Positions 1-9,249 of a stretch of 64,000 nt of DNA are shown piece by piece. Position 1 is the first letter of the stretch. Each line of letters begins with the position of its first letter. The DNA lies in contig NZ_BNBB01000009.1 in assembly GCF_014654615.1 (NCBI RefSeq), positions 124,001-188,000 on the forward strand. The letters run 5' to 3'. The notes under the pieces were generated by a model. It saw only the letters and a program-made list of their open reading frames with translations. It was not told the DNA's origin and searched no databases. The stretch is from Streptosporangium violaceochromogenes (GTDB taxonomy: Bacteria; Actinomycetota; Actinomycetes; Streptosporangiales; Streptosporangiaceae). The translations under genes and the position numbers were made by a program.

Positions 1-1
1 G

Positions 2-907
2 CTCGACCAGTACGCCAAGCTCGGCGGTTTCGGGGCGGCCAACGACGTCTTCGTCGCGTCCGCCGTCGAGCTGGGGGCGCGGGCGCTGAGCGAGGCGCTG
101 GAGGCGGCCGGACTCGTCCCCTCCGACGTGGACATGATCATGTTCACGTCGGTGACGGGCGTCGCCGCGCCCTCGGTGGACGCCCGGCTGGCCGGCCGGC
201 TCGGCCTGCGCCCCGACGTCAAACGGACGCCGGTGTTCGGGCTCGGCTGTGTGGCGGGGGCGGCCGGGATCTCCCGCCTGCACGACTATCTGCGCGGCTG
301 GCCCGGCCACGTGGCCGCGCTGCTCTCGGTCGAGCTGTGCTCGCTGACGCTGCAGCGCGACGACGCCTCCATGGCCAACCTGGTCGCCGGGGCACTGTTC
401 GGCGACGGCGCCGCGGCGGTCGTGGCCTGCGGCGACGAACGCGGCCCGGCGGGCGGGCGCCCGGCGCCCCGGGGCCCGTCCGTGGTGGCCACCCGCAGCC
501 ACCTGTACCCCGGCTCGGAGCACGTGATGGGCTGGGACGTGGGCGACACCGGTTTCCGGGTGCTGCTGGACGCCAGCGTTCCGGACGTGGTACGGACCTA
601 CCTGGCCGACGACGTGCACGGCTTCCTCGCCGACCACGGCCTGAAGATCGGGGACGTGACGGCCTGGGTGTGCCACCCCGGGGGGCCGCGGGTGCTGGAG
701 GCCGTCGCCGAGACGCTGGAGCTGCCCCCTGGGGCGCTGGACCTCACCTGGCGGTCGCTGGCCCAGGTCGGCAACCTGTCCTCCTCCTCCGTGCTGCACG
801 TCCTGCGCGACACCCTCGCCCGGCGCCCGCCGCCGCCGGGCACACCGGGGCTGCTCATGGCGATGGGCCCCGGCTTCTGCTCCGAACTCGTCCTGCTGCG
901 CTGGTAG
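2..907 (+). CDS. Type III polyketide synthase (chalcone/stilbene synthase family), 5' end outside the window
   Basis: The reading frame is open from the left edge, so the N-terminus is missing. The motif [10 protein letters not shown] carries the catalytic Cys (codon at 248-250). A downstream [10 protein letters not shown] supplies the His and a GNLSSSS segment the Asn of the Cys-His-Asn triad of type III PKSs. These enzymes extend an acyl-CoA starter with malonyl-CoA and cyclise the product. The gene is followed after 8 bases by an ICMT-like methyltransferase gene and then an FAD oxygenase gene, the order of srsA-srsB-srsC in Streptomyces griseus, whose products make alkylresorcinols and alkylquinones from fatty acyl starters. 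I therefore infer an alkylresorcinol synthase rather than the naphthalene synthase RppA. The family call is firm; the product is inferred from context. Confidence 0.9.
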   Translation, partial: LDQYAKLGGFGAANDVFVASAVELGARALSEALEAAGLVPSDVDMIMFTSVTGVAAPSVDARLAGRLGLRPDVKRTPVFGLGCVAGAAGISRLHDYLRGWPGHVAALLSVELCSLTLQRDDASMANLVAGALFGDGAAAVVACGDERGPAGGRPAPRGPSVVATRSHLYPGSEHVMGWDVGDTGFRVLLDASVPDVVRTYLADDVHGFLADHGLKIGDVTAWVCHPGGPRVLEAVAETLELPPGALDLTWRSLAQVGNLSSSSVLHVLRDTLARRPPPPGTPGLLMAMGPGFCSELVLLRW

Positions 908-915
908 GGGTCGCC

Positions 916-1485
916 GTGCCGTGGTATTTCGCCCTCATCGCGCTCGTCGGGGCCGAGCGCCTGGCCGAGCTGGTGGTCGCCCGCCGTAACGCGCGCTGGA
1001 GCCTGGCCCGCGGCGGGACGGTGCACGGGCGCGGCCACTACCCGTGGATGGTCGCCCTGCACACCGGCCTGCTGGCCGGGTGCCTGCTGGAGACGGCCCT
1101 GGCCCACCGCCCCTTCGTTCCCGCACTGGGCTGGCCGACGCTGGCCCTGGTGATCGCCGCGCAGGCACTGCGCTGGTGGTGCGTCGTCACGCTCGGCCCG
1201 CGCTGGAACACGCAGGTGATCGTGGTTCCCGGCCTGCCGCCGGTGGCGCGCGGCCCCTACCGGCCCGGCCTGCCCCGCCACCCCAACTACGTGGCGGTGG
1301 CCGTGGAGGGCGCGGCGCTGCCGCTGGTGCACGGCGCCTGGATCACGGCGCTGGTCTTCACCGCGTTGAACGCCGCGCTGATGGCGGTGAGGATCAGGTG
1401 TGAGGACGCGGCCCTGGCCACGCTCCCTCCGCCCTCCCCCGGCAGGGCCCCCGCCCCCGCCCCCGCCGGCGAGGCTCCGGCGTGA
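916..1485 (+). CDS. Isoprenylcysteine carboxyl methyltransferase (ICMT)-family membrane methyltransferase, SrsB-like
   Basis: A 189-residue hydrophobic protein read from a GTG at 916, 8 bases after the PKS stop. Several membrane segments are visible (start VPWYFALIALVG, then around HTGLLAGCLLETALA, and LGWPTLALVIAAQAL). The C-terminal half has the ICMT core: GPRWNTQV, GPYRPGLPRHPNYV and a trailing R-x-R-CEDAAL. Family members use S-adenosylmethionine at the membrane. In srs operons the homologue O-methylates alkylresorcinols, which is the role proposed here. The C-terminus is a low-complexity Pro/Ala tail and its stop overlaps the next start (GTGA), so it is translationally coupled to the oxygenase. 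No other methyltransferase fold is suggested. Confidence 0.85.
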   Translation: MPWYFALIALVGAERLAELVVARRNARWSLARGGTVHGRGHYPWMVALHTGLLAGCLLETALAHRPFVPALGWPTLALVIAAQALRWWCVVTLGPRWNTQVIVVPGLPPVARGPYRPGLPRHPNYVAVAVEGAALPLVHGAWITALVFTALNAALMAVRIRCEDAALATLPPPSPGRAPAPAPAGEAPA

Positions 1486-2495
1486 TCGACGTCCTGGTCG
1501 CCGGGGGCGGGCCCGCGGGCCTGGCCACCGCCATCCACGCGGCCCTGGCCGGGATGCGCGCCGTCGTGGTGGAGCCCCGGCCGGTCCCGGTGGACAAGGC
1601 GTGCGGAGAGGGGCTGATGCCCACCGGCGCCGCGGCGCTGCGGTCGCTGGGAGTGACGGTGCCGGGCATGGCGCTGCGGGGCATCCGATACCTGGACGGC
1701 GGTCACCGGGTCCAGGCGGCGTTCCGCGACGGCGACGGGCTGGGCGTCCGGCGCACCGCGCTGCACGCCGCGCTGGCGCGGCGCGCGGCCGAGGTGGGCG
1801 TGGAGGTCGTCGCCGGCAGGGTGGAGGGGGTACGGCAGGGCGACGACGGCGTCGAGGCCGCGGGGCTGCGGGCCCGCTGGCTGGTGGCCGCCGACGGACT
1901 GCACTCCCCGCTGCGCGCCCTGCTGGGCCTGGAGCTGCCCTGCCGGGGGCCGCGCCGCTACGGTCTGCGGCGGCACTACCCGGTCGCACCCTGGACGGAT
2001 TTCGTCGAGGTCCACTGGGCCGCGGGCGGGGAGGCGTACGTGACCCCCGTGGGCGAGCGGCTGGTCGGCGTCGCCGTGCTGAGCGCGCGCCGCAGGCCCT
2101 ACCGCGAGCACCTGGCGGACTTCCCCGCCCTGCTGGCCAGGCTGGAGGGCCCCGCCGCGACCCCGGTGCGGGGCGCCGGGCCGCTGCGGCGGCGGGTGCG
2201 CTCCCGGGTCGCCGGGCGGGTCCTGCTGGTCGGCGACGCGGCCGGCTACGTCGACGCGCTCACCGGCGAGGGGGTGTCGCTGGCGCTGCTCGCGGCCCAT
2301 GCCCTGGTGGGGTGCCTGCGGGCGGGCACCCCCCACCTGTACGAGAGCGCCTGGCTGCGGCTGTCGCGCCACCACCGGCTGCTCACCGGGGCGCTGCTCG
2401 CGGCCGCCAGGCGCCGGGCGTCGGCACGGCTGATCGTCCCGGCCGCCCGGCTGATGCCCGCCCTGTTCGGCGCGGCGGTACGGGCACTGTCCTGA
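1482..2495 (+). CDS. FAD-dependent monooxygenase/oxidoreductase, SrsC-like
   Basis: 337 residues. The N-terminus VLVAGGGPAGLATAIHAAL is the Rossmann GxGxxG FAD-binding motif and LLVGDAAGYVDALTGEG near residue 250 is the GD motif of class A flavoprotein hydroxylases (geranylgeranyl-reductase/UbiH-like superfamily). The start is GTG, overlapping the methyltransferase stop by four bases. In srs operons the flavoprotein hydroxylates the resorcinol ring towards alkylquinones; that role is proposed here by gene order. It is the last gene of the operon and a long hairpin follows. Confidence 0.85.
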   Translation: MIDVLVAGGGPAGLATAIHAALAGMRAVVVEPRPVPVDKACGEGLMPTGAAALRSLGVTVPGMALRGIRYLDGGHRVQAAFRDGDGLGVRRTALHAALARRAAEVGVEVVAGRVEGVRQGDDGVEAAGLRARWLVAADGLHSPLRALLGLELPCRGPRRYGLRRHYPVAPWTDFVEVHWAAGGEAYVTPVGERLVGVAVLSARRRPYREHLADFPALLARLEGPAATPVRGAGPLRRRVRSRVAGRVLLVGDAAGYVDALTGEGVSLALLAAHALVGCLRAGTPHLYESAWLRLSRHHRLLTGALLAAARRRASARLIVPAARLMPALFGAAVRALS

Positions 2496-2501
2496 CGGCC
2501 C

Positions 2502-2556
2502 CCGGTGGAGGGGCGGGTGAGGGGGCCGGCCCTTCCCCCCGCCTCGCCTCCACCGG
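2502..2556. terminator. Hairpin between convergent srsC-like gene and secreted-protein gene
   Basis: CCGGTGGAGG at 2502-2511 pairs with CCTCCACCGG at 2547-2556. An inner stem follows, GGCGGG at 2512-2517 with CCCGCC at 2538-2543. It lies between two converging stops, so it can serve both directions. No U-tract, as is usual in actinomycetes. Confidence 0.6.
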
Positions 2557-2562
2557 CGCCGG

Positions 2563-3396
2563 TCACCGGAGGACGGGGCTGAGGCGGGAGGCGTAGTGTC
2601 CCGTCTGGGCGAAACGCACCCGCCACTCGCCGCTCCCCCGCTCGGGAAGGGCGCGCACGAACCGGCCCCGCACGTCCGTGGTGACCGTGGCCGCCTTCTC
2701 CCAGTCCTCCTCCCCCGCCCTCCGGTGCAGGATGTCGACGGGCCGCTCGGAGAAGGGGGCGTAGTCCACATACCCCTGCGGATCGACCCGGTTGAGCACA
2801 CCCCTGATCCTCACCGCCTCGGAGCCCTTCCCGACCACCCGGACCGCGCTGAACCTGGTCTCGCGCCTCAGCCAGAACGCGGCGCGGCCGGTGGCCGTGA
2901 CACCGCCCGCCCCCCTGGCGGTCGCGGTGACGGTCCAGCGCCCCGCCGGATACCACCGGGTCAGCGCCTTGTCCGGCAGGAACCGCCAGGTCTCCCAGCC
3001 CTGCCGGGCCCGCGGGCCGGTCGCCTGGGCCGCCGCCGCGCCGGTCGGCCCGCCGGTCGGCCCGCCCGCGGGCGGCGCGGGCGTCCCTTGGGGGGTGACG
3101 ATGTACGCCGGGGCCGACGGCCCGGCCCCCTGCCCGGTTCCGGCTCCCGGAGAGGCGGGCCTCGCCGTGACGCCGGGCGGCACGCCCGGCTCGACCTCGA
3201 TCGTCACCCCGGCCGGATCCTCGACCCCCCGGGCCACCACCTCGATCACCAGCCGCACCGCCCCGGCCGGCCCGACCACGGGGGAGTCCGGGTTGAGGGT
3301 TATGGAGCGGATCACCGGCCCCTCGGCGGGTTCCGCCCCGGCCTGCGTCGGCGAAAGGACGCCCCCCGCCACCAGCAACGCGATAAGGACTCTCAT
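2563..3396 (-). CDS. Secreted protein of unknown function
   Basis: 277 residues when read from ATG 3396. This start puts a classical signal peptide at the N-terminus (MRVLIALLVAGGVLSPTQAGA, cleavage expected near AGA). An upstream in-frame start at 3459 would bury it. After the signal come a beta-rich segment (TLNPDSPVVGPAGAVRLVIEV), a Gly/Pro/Ala-rich linker and a C-terminal half rich in Trp and Arg with Ig-like alternation (WTVTATARGAGGVTATG, FVRALPERGSGEWRVRFAQ). This resembles secreted actinobacterial proteins of Ig-like or jelly-roll type, but I recognise no enzyme motif. It stands alone between convergent srsC and an acyl-CoA synthetase gene. Confidence 0.7.
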   Translation of the reverse strand: MRVLIALLVAGGVLSPTQAGAEPAEGPVIRSITLNPDSPVVGPAGAVRLVIEVVARGVEDPAGVTIEVEPGVPPGVTARPASPGAGTGQGAGPSAPAYIVTPQGTPAPPAGGPTGGPTGAAAAQATGPRARQGWETWRFLPDKALTRWYPAGRWTVTATARGAGGVTATGRAAFWLRRETRFSAVRVVGKGSEAVRIRGVLNRVDPQGYVDYAPFSERPVDILHRRAGEEDWEKAATVTTDVRGRFVRALPERGSGEWRVRFAQTGHYASRLSPVLR

Positions 3397-3525
3397 ACGC
3401 CAGGAGGCTAGGGATCGCCCGGTAATGGCAGGGGGGAGGACACACGTCCCCTTGGGCAAAGCGCGGGTACGGCGAAGGAGCCCTTCGCCGTGCCGGGAAC
3501 GCGGGCGCCCGGTCGACGCGGGCGC

Positions 3526-5361
3526 TCAGTCGCGGTACAGGTCGTCGATCACCTCGGCGTAGCGGGCGTGGACGACGCGCCGCCTGAGCTTCAGGCTCGG
3601 CGTGAGCTCCTGGGTCTCGGCCGTCCACTCCCACGGCAGCAGCCGCCAGCGCTTGACCTGCTGGACACGGGCCAGGCGCGCGTTGGCCGCGGCGACCGCG
3701 CCGCCGACGGCCTCAAGGACGGCGGGGTGGCCGGCGAGGTCGGCGAGGCCGGTGAACGCGACGCCCCGGCCCCTCGCCCAGCCGGCGGCCGCCTCGCCGT
3801 CCAGGGTGAGGAGCGCCACCGGGTACGGCCGGCCGTCGCCGTAGGCCAGGGCCTGGCCGACGAGGGGATGCTCCGTCAGCAGGCCCTCGATGTTGGCCGG
3901 GGAGATGTTCTCGCCGCCGGAGGTGATGATGATCTCCTTCTTGCGGTCGACGATGGTGAGGAAGCCGTCCTCGTCGAGGGCGCCCACGTCGCCGGTGCGC
4001 AGCCAGCCGTCCTCGTCCAGCAGTTCGGCGGTCGCTCCGGGCCGGTTCAGGTAGCCGCGGGCGTTGGCGGGGCTGCGGGTGAGGATCTCGCCGTCGTCGG
4101 CGATGCGCACCTCGACCCCCGGGCCGGCCTGGCCCACGGTGCCGAGCTTGAAGCGGCCCGGCGCGTTGGCGGTGAAGGCGCCGGTGGTCTCGGTCATGCC
4201 GTACAGGTCGAGCACGCACAGCCCGAGGCCCGCGAAGAAGCGCTGCACCTCCGGCGGCATCGGCGCGGCGGCGGTGCCCAGCCAGGTCGCGTTGTCCAGG
4301 CCGATCAGCGAGCGGACGGCCGACAGCAGCGCGGCGTCGGCCCGCTCGTAGGCGGCCCGGACCTCGGCGGTGGGCGTCCGGCCGTACTGGAGGGCCTCGA
4401 CGTAGGCCAGGCCGGCGGCCATGGCCTGGCGCGCGCCCTCCCGCCGCTCCGGCGGCTGCTCCGCGAGCAGCGCCCGCAGCCGCGCCGCCATCTTCTCCCA
4501 GACGCGCGGGACGCCGAAGAACAGCACGGGCCTGACCCGGCCGAGGACGGCGCCCAGCCGCGCGCGGTCGGTGCAGAAGTAGACGTGGGAGAAGCGGAAC
4601 AGCGGCAGGTAGAGGCTCAGCACCCGCTCGGCGATGTGCGCGTAGGTGAGGTAGGAGATCTGGGTGCCCCGCTCGGGCGGTTCGGCGATCCGGGCGGTGG
4701 CGACGACCTCGAAGAACACGTTGCGGTGGGTCAGCGGCACGCCCTTGGGGTCGCCGGTGGTGCCCGAGGTGTAGAGCACCGTCAGCACGTCCCCGGCGGA
4801 CACCGCGCGCCACCGGGCCTCGACCGAGGCCGGGTCCCCGGCCAGCCGCTCGCGTCCCAGGGCCAGAAGGTCGTCCCAGGTGAGGAAGCGGTCGCCGGGC
4901 GGGGCGCCCTCCAGCATGACGACCGTGCGCAGGCCGGGAAGGTCGTCCAGCGCCGGCCCCCATCGGGCCAGGTCGTCCGGGCCGCCCAGCACCGCGATCC
5001 TCGCGCCGACGTCGGCGGCGACGAAGGCCACCTGCTCGGGGGAGAAGGTGGGGTAGACCGAGCACGACACGCCCCCGGCGTGCACCGCGCCCAGGTCGGC
5101 CAGGACGTGCTCGCTGCGGTTGGCCGTCATCAGCGCGACCGTCTCCCCCGGGCGCAGCCCGAGCGCGGCGAACGCCGCGGCGACCTCCAGGACCCTCCGC
5201 CTGACCTCGGCGTAGGTCAGGGTCCTCCACCCCTCCCCCGCCTCGTCGGAGTAGGCCGGGGAGCCGGGGTGGCGCTCGGCGGCCTCCCTCAGCTGGGCAC
5301 AGACGGTGCGGTCCGCGATCTCCCGCTCGATCGCCGCACGCTCCTCAAGGACACCCGTCAT
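3526..5361 (-). CDS. Long-chain fatty-acid-CoA ligase (AMP-binding, FadD type)
   Basis: 611 residues, the normal length for bacterial and eukaryotic-type long-chain acyl-CoA synthetases. VLYTSGTTGDPKGVP is the ATP/AMP P-loop motif; LDLYGMTETTG is motif II, GWLRTGDVGALDEDGFL motif III, and VDRKKEIIITSGGENISP the C-terminal hinge with the adenylation-domain lysine region. It activates fatty acids with ATP and CoA. It could feed acyl starters to the nearby type III PKS, which is inference only. The ATG at 5361 has a GGGAGG Shine-Dalgarno about eight bases upstream. Confidence 0.93.
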   Translation of the reverse strand: MTGVLEERAAIEREIADRTVCAQLREAAERHPGSPAYSDEAGEGWRTLTYAEVRRRVLEVAAAFAALGLRPGETVALMTANRSEHVLADLGAVHAGGVSCSVYPTFSPEQVAFVAADVGARIAVLGGPDDLARWGPALDDLPGLRTVVMLEGAPPGDRFLTWDDLLALGRERLAGDPASVEARWRAVSAGDVLTVLYTSGTTGDPKGVPLTHRNVFFEVVATARIAEPPERGTQISYLTYAHIAERVLSLYLPLFRFSHVYFCTDRARLGAVLGRVRPVLFFGVPRVWEKMAARLRALLAEQPPERREGARQAMAAGLAYVEALQYGRTPTAEVRAAYERADAALLSAVRSLIGLDNATWLGTAAAPMPPEVQRFFAGLGLCVLDLYGMTETTGAFTANAPGRFKLGTVGQAGPGVEVRIADDGEILTRSPANARGYLNRPGATAELLDEDGWLRTGDVGALDEDGFLTIVDRKKEIIITSGGENISPANIEGLLTEHPLVGQALAYGDGRPYPVALLTLDGEAAAGWARGRGVAFTGLADLAGHPAVLEAVGGAVAAANARLARVQQVKRWRLLPWEWTAETQELTPSLKLRRRVVHARYAEVIDDLYRD

Positions 5362-5533
5362 GATCGCGCCTCCCGAAAGCGCTCACCCGCACCCGTGTCC
5401 TGAATCGCATCACACCGATCCACCGGGAACAAGGCCTCGCGGCCGGCCGGCCGGAGCACGGCGAGCGGCCCGTCCCCCCGGCGCCCCCGTACGTAGAGTT
5501 GACCTGTCGTCACACATGACGCCGGGGGGCACC

Positions 5534-7051
5534 ATGACATCGGGGACACACGGTGGCGAGAAAACGTTTTTCGGACATCCCCGGGGTCTCGCCACGCTCT
5601 TCGGCACCGAGATGTGGGAGCGTTTCAGCTGGTACGGCCTGCGCGCCATCCTGGCCACCTTCATGGCCGCCTCCCCGGCCACCGGGGGCCTGGGGCTGAG
5701 CGAGGCCACCGCCCAGGCGGTCGTCGGCGTCTACGGCGCCCTCATCTATCTCGTCGCCCTGCCCGGCGGCTGGATCGCCGACCGGATCCTCGGCGCCCGC
5801 AGGGCGGTGTTCTGGGGCGGCTTCGTCATCATGTGCGGGCACATCAGCATGGCCGTCCCGGTCACGGGCGGCGCCTTCGTCGCGCTGGGCCTGATGCTCG
5901 TCATCGCCGGGACGGGCCTGCTGAAGCCGAACATCTCGGCGATGGTCGGCAAGCTCTACCCCGAGGACGACGACGCGCGCCGGGACGCCGGCTTCTCCGT
6001 CTTCTACCTGGGCATCAACCTCGGGGCCTTCATCGCACCCCTGGTGGTCGGCCGGCTGGCGTCCGGGGAGCGGTGGCACCTGGGCTTCGGGGCGGCGGCG
6101 GTCGGCATGGCCCTGGGGCTGACCCAGTACGTGGCGGGAGGCCGTCACCTGCGGGGTGTGGGCGCCGAGCCCGGTCACCGGCTGACCCCTGCCGAACGCA
6201 GGCGTTTCGGCCTCACCGCCCTCGCCGCCGTCGTGGTGGTGGCCGCCGCCCTCGCGGCCTGGGTGGCCTCGGGGACCTTCGGCGTCGACGCCTTCGCGAC
6301 GGTGACGACGGTGGCCATCGTGATCGTCCCGGTGGGCTACTTCGGCTACATCCTGCTGGGCGACCACGACCTGACGGGCGAGGAGCGCTCCCGGATGCGC
6401 GCCTACATCTGGCTGTTCGCGGCCGCCGCGGTCTTCTGGACGATCTACGACCTGGCCCCGACCGTGCTGCTGTTCTTCGCCCAGCACCACACCGACCTGT
6501 CGCTGTTCGGCGTGCGGATCACCCCCGCGGCCACGCAGTCGTTCAACCCGCTGTTCATCATGATCTTCGTACCGGTCTTCGCCGCGCTCTGGGTCCGGCT
6601 GGGCGACCGGGTGACCGCCCCGCGGAAGTTCGCCTTCGCGCTCCTCATGGTGGGCCTGAGCTTCGTGGTCATGGCGCTGGCCGCCTGGTCGGCCGGGGCG
6701 GGGAGGGTGTCGGTGTGGTGGCTGGTGCTGGTCTACCTGGTCCAGGTCTTCGGCGAGCTGGCGCTGAGCCCGGTGGGGCTCTCGGTCACCAGCAAGCTCG
6801 CCCCTGGGGCGTTCAAGAGCCAGATGCTGGGGGTCTGGTTCATCGCCACCTCCGTCGGGGACGCGGTGGGCGGGCAGACCGGCCGGCTGAAGGCCCATGT
6901 GCCGGATCCGGTGTACTTCCTCATCCTGGCGTCGATCGCCGTGGTGGCGGGGGTGGCGCTGTACCTGTTCGCTCCCCGGCTGCGCGTGATGATGGGGGAG
7001 CACGAGGAGGCCGGCCCTCCCCCAAATGGGCATAAAGGAAATCCCATATAG
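5534..7051 (+). CDS. Proton-dependent oligopeptide transporter (POT/PTR2 family)
   Basis: 505 residues with about 12-14 hydrophobic segments. EMWERFSWYGLRAIL near the start is the ExxERFxYY signature of helix 1, and GGWIADRILGARRAV is the loop 2-3 MFS/PTR2 motif; FYLGINLGAFIAP follows. It should import di- and tripeptides with protons at the plasma membrane. I chose ATG 5534 because GGGGGG stands just upstream; ATG 5516 is possible. The C-terminus ends in a charged tail. The next gene begins 22 bases downstream and may be cotranscribed. Confidence 0.92.
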   Translation: MTSGTHGGEKTFFGHPRGLATLFGTEMWERFSWYGLRAILATFMAASPATGGLGLSEATAQAVVGVYGALIYLVALPGGWIADRILGARRAVFWGGFVIMCGHISMAVPVTGGAFVALGLMLVIAGTGLLKPNISAMVGKLYPEDDDARRDAGFSVFYLGINLGAFIAPLVVGRLASGERWHLGFGAAAVGMALGLTQYVAGGRHLRGVGAEPGHRLTPAERRRFGLTALAAVVVVAAALAAWVASGTFGVDAFATVTTVAIVIVPVGYFGYILLGDHDLTGEERSRMRAYIWLFAAAAVFWTIYDLAPTVLLFFAQHHTDLSLFGVRITPAATQSFNPLFIMIFVPVFAALWVRLGDRVTAPRKFAFALLMVGLSFVVMALAAWSAGAGRVSVWWLVLVYLVQVFGELALSPVGLSVTSKLAPGAFKSQMLGVWFIATSVGDAVGGQTGRLKAHVPDPVYFLILASIAVVAGVALYLFAPRLRVMMGEHEEAGPPPNGHKGNPI

Positions 7052-7073
7052 CCGGTCATGGGATGATTTATCG

Positions 7074-7685
7074 GTGAACCAGTTTCTCGACCTCGTCGGG
7101 ATCTTCGTCTTCGCGCTCTCCGGCGCACTGGTGGGCGTCCGCAAGCGGCTCGACGTGGTGGGCATGGCCGTGCTGGCGGAGATGACCGCGCTGGGCGGCG
7201 GCATCCTGCGCGATTTGATCCTCAACATACGGCCCGCGGCCTTCCACAGCACCGGCTACGTGCTCGTCCCGGTCGCCGCGACGGCGATCGTCTTCTTCTG
7301 GCATCCGCAGGTGGAGCGGGTGATGCCCGCGGTGAACATCCTCGACGCGGCGGGGCTGGGCCTGTTCTGCGCGGTCGGCACGGAGAAGGCGATGAACCAC
7401 GGCCTCAGCCCGCTGCACGCGGCCCTGCTCGGCGTCACCACGGCGGTCGGCGGCGGCATCCTGCGCGACATCCTCGCCGGCCAGATCCCCCGCCTGCTGT
7501 ACGACCGCCAGCTCTACGCGCTGCCCGCCATGCTCGGCTCGCTGGTCATGGCGGGCCTGTACGGCATGGACCTGCACGGCTGGCCGGCCACCCTGTCGGC
7601 GGCCCTGCTCGCCTTCGGGCTGCGTGTCGCGGCCGTGCGCCTGCGGCTGCGCGCCCCGCTGGCCAGGGGTGTCACCCCGGACTGA
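7074..7685 (+). CDS. TRIC-type cation channel family membrane protein (UPF0126)
   Basis: 203 residues with two tandem copies of a hydrophobic unit, each marked by GGGILRD (EMTALGGGILRDLIL and TAVGGGILRDILAGQ). This duplicated signature defines the bacterial UPF0126/YadS family, now grouped with trimeric intracellular cation channels. Prokaryotic members form K+-permeable channels; physiology here is unknown. The start is set at GTG 7074, with GGGATG nine bases upstream. An ATG at 7026 would overlap the transporter gene and bring a rare TTA codon into the frame. Confidence 0.85.
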   Translation: MNQFLDLVGIFVFALSGALVGVRKRLDVVGMAVLAEMTALGGGILRDLILNIRPAAFHSTGYVLVPVAATAIVFFWHPQVERVMPAVNILDAAGLGLFCAVGTEKAMNHGLSPLHAALLGVTTAVGGGILRDILAGQIPRLLYDRQLYALPAMLGSLVMAGLYGMDLHGWPATLSAALLAFGLRVAAVRLRLRAPLARGVTPD

Positions 7686-7742
7686 CCCCCTTCGCCCGTC
7701 ACCGCGGAAAGACCGCCCCCGAGGGCGCCCCGGGCCGAGGCC

Positions 7743-9176
7743 TCACAGCACGGGGGTCAGCGGCCGGGCCGGGCGGGCGCCGTGCGGCCGGGCCTCCCGG
7801 GCCTCGGCGATGCGCGCCACCGCCTCGGCGAGGACCCGCGGGGGCTGGGTGAAGGGCAGGCGCAGGAAGCTCTCCAGCGCGCCGTCCACACCGAACCAGG
7901 AGCCGGGGGCGAGCCGCACGCCGTGGCGGGCGGCGGCGTCGGCCAGCGAGGCGCCGAAGGGGCCCGGCAGCCGCACCCACAGCGATCCGCCGCCCGCGGG
8001 GACGGTGAAGTCCCAGTCGGGCATGCGCTCGGCCAGCCCCGCCACCAGCGCGGCCCGGGAGGCGGCGAGGGAGCGGCGGCGCTCGGCCCGGGTCTCCTCC
8101 ATGTCCTGGAACAGCCGGGTCACCACCAGCTGCTCGAAGACGGGTCCGGCGATGTCCACGGTCCCGCGCAGCACGGCCAGCCGGCGGACGAGGGCGGCGG
8201 TGGCGCGGATCCAGCCGACGCGCAGCCCGCCCCACCACAGTTTGGAGGCCGACCCGACGCCGATCACCCGCCCGTCGGTGTCGAAGGCGGCCGGGGAGGC
8301 GACCTCCGGCACCTCGTCGATCGCCAGCTCGCTCCAGGTCTCGTCCAGCACCAGCGTGGTGTCGTGCCTCCTGGCCGCGCCGACGAGGCCGGCGCGCGTG
8401 GCGGCGTCCATCAGGTGACCGGTCGGGTTCTGGAAGTCGGGGATGAGGTAGGCCAGGCGGGGAGACGACTGGCGCATCGCCGAGACCAGCAGGTCCAGGT
8501 GCCAGCCGTCGTCGGGGATGCCGACCGGCACGATCCTGGCTCCGCGCAGCCTGGCCGCGTCGATCGCGTGCGGGTAGGTGGGCGACTCCAGCAGCATCGC
8601 CTCGCCCGGCGACAGCAGCGCCGTGGTCAGCAGGTGGATCGCGTGCTGGGCGCCCGCGGTGACCAGGATCTGCTCGGGCCGGGTGGCCAGGCCGCGCGCG
8701 GTGTAGCGGGCCGCGATCGCCCGGCGCAGCGGGGCGATCCCGACCGGGTCGTAGCCGGTGCCGAGCGCATAACGGGGGTAGCGCTCGGACGCGTCGGCGA
8801 TCGCCGCCGGCAGTGCCGGCGTGGCCATCGGGGCGGCGGAGTGCAGCGGCAGCAGCCCGTCGTCGGCGGCGGCGATCCACGGGTTGTCGGTGCCCAGGGA
8901 TCCGGCGTCGGGCAGGGCGGTCCAGCTTCCCGAGCCCTGCCTGCTCTCCAGGTAGCCCTGCTCGCGCAGCCGGTCGTAGGCGGCGGTGACGGTGGTGCGG
9001 CTGACGCCCAGCGCCGCGGCGAGGTGCCGCTCGGCCGGGAGCCTCACCCGCACCGGCAGACGCCCGTCGAGGATCAGCGAGCGCACCGCCTGGGCCAGCG
9101 CGCGGTAGTACGGCCTGGCCCCCGGCTCGATCGCCGCGAGGCGGGCGAGCTGGGGCCCGCTCAGATATCGGTCCAC
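7743..9176 (-). CDS. MocR/PdxR-type regulator (GntR wHTH fused to a PLP aminotransferase-like domain), YczR-like
   Basis: An N-terminal winged helix (YRALAQAVRSLILDGRL ... RLPAERHLAAALGVSRTTV) is followed by a type I aminotransferase fold with PLP-binding lysine in SASKLWWGGLRVGW and the NPTGH loop. MocR proteins sense pyridoxal phosphate or amino-acid ligands and rarely catalyse. It is divergent from a YczE-type membrane protein gene, a pairing known from Bacillus yczR-yczE. The start is uncertain. ATG 9206 gives a 487-residue form, but its first codons run through a palindrome of low GC. GTG 9176 is preceded by TATATT and seven bases, which suits a leaderless transcript, so it is preferred. 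Confidence 0.88.
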   Translation of the reverse strand: MDRYLSGPQLARLAAIEPGARPYYRALAQAVRSLILDGRLPVRVRLPAERHLAAALGVSRTTVTAAYDRLREQGYLESRQGSGSWTALPDAGSLGTDNPWIAAADDGLLPLHSAAPMATPALPAAIADASERYPRYALGTGYDPVGIAPLRRAIAARYTARGLATRPEQILVTAGAQHAIHLLTTALLSPGEAMLLESPTYPHAIDAARLRGARIVPVGIPDDGWHLDLLVSAMRQSSPRLAYLIPDFQNPTGHLMDAATRAGLVGAARRHDTTLVLDETWSELAIDEVPEVASPAAFDTDGRVIGVGSASKLWWGGLRVGWIRATAALVRRLAVLRGTVDIAGPVFEQLVVTRLFQDMEETRAERRRSLAASRAALVAGLAERMPDWDFTVPAGGGSLWVRLPGPFGASLADAAARHGVRLAPGSWFGVDGALESFLRLPFTQPPRVLAEAVARIAEAREARPHGARPARPLTPVL

Positions 9177-9180
9177 CTGA

Positions 9181-9210
9181 GCCAATATAAGGCCACTTAT
9201 CGCCATTGGC
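9181..9210. promoter_or_regulatory. Nested palindromic operator of the mocR-yczE divergent region
   Basis: GCCAAT (9181-9186) is mirrored by ATTGGC (9205-9210), and inside it ATAAG (9187-9191) by CTTAT (9196-9200). The stretch is AT-rich against its surroundings and covers the putative leaderless -10 (TATATT, minus strand 9189-9184) of the regulator gene. It probably binds the MocR protein and controls both genes. Confidence 0.6.
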
Positions 9211-9249
9211 CCTTTTAGTCGGCGAGAGCGGACCGGACGATGGAACCCT

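Noticed and set aside
5499-5504. TTGACC as -35 for the POT transporter gene
   Set aside because: No -10 at a suitable distance.
7026-7073. Upstream ATG for the TRIC-type channel
   Set aside because: Overlaps the transporter gene, has no ribosome-binding site and includes a TTA codon; GTG 7074 is better.
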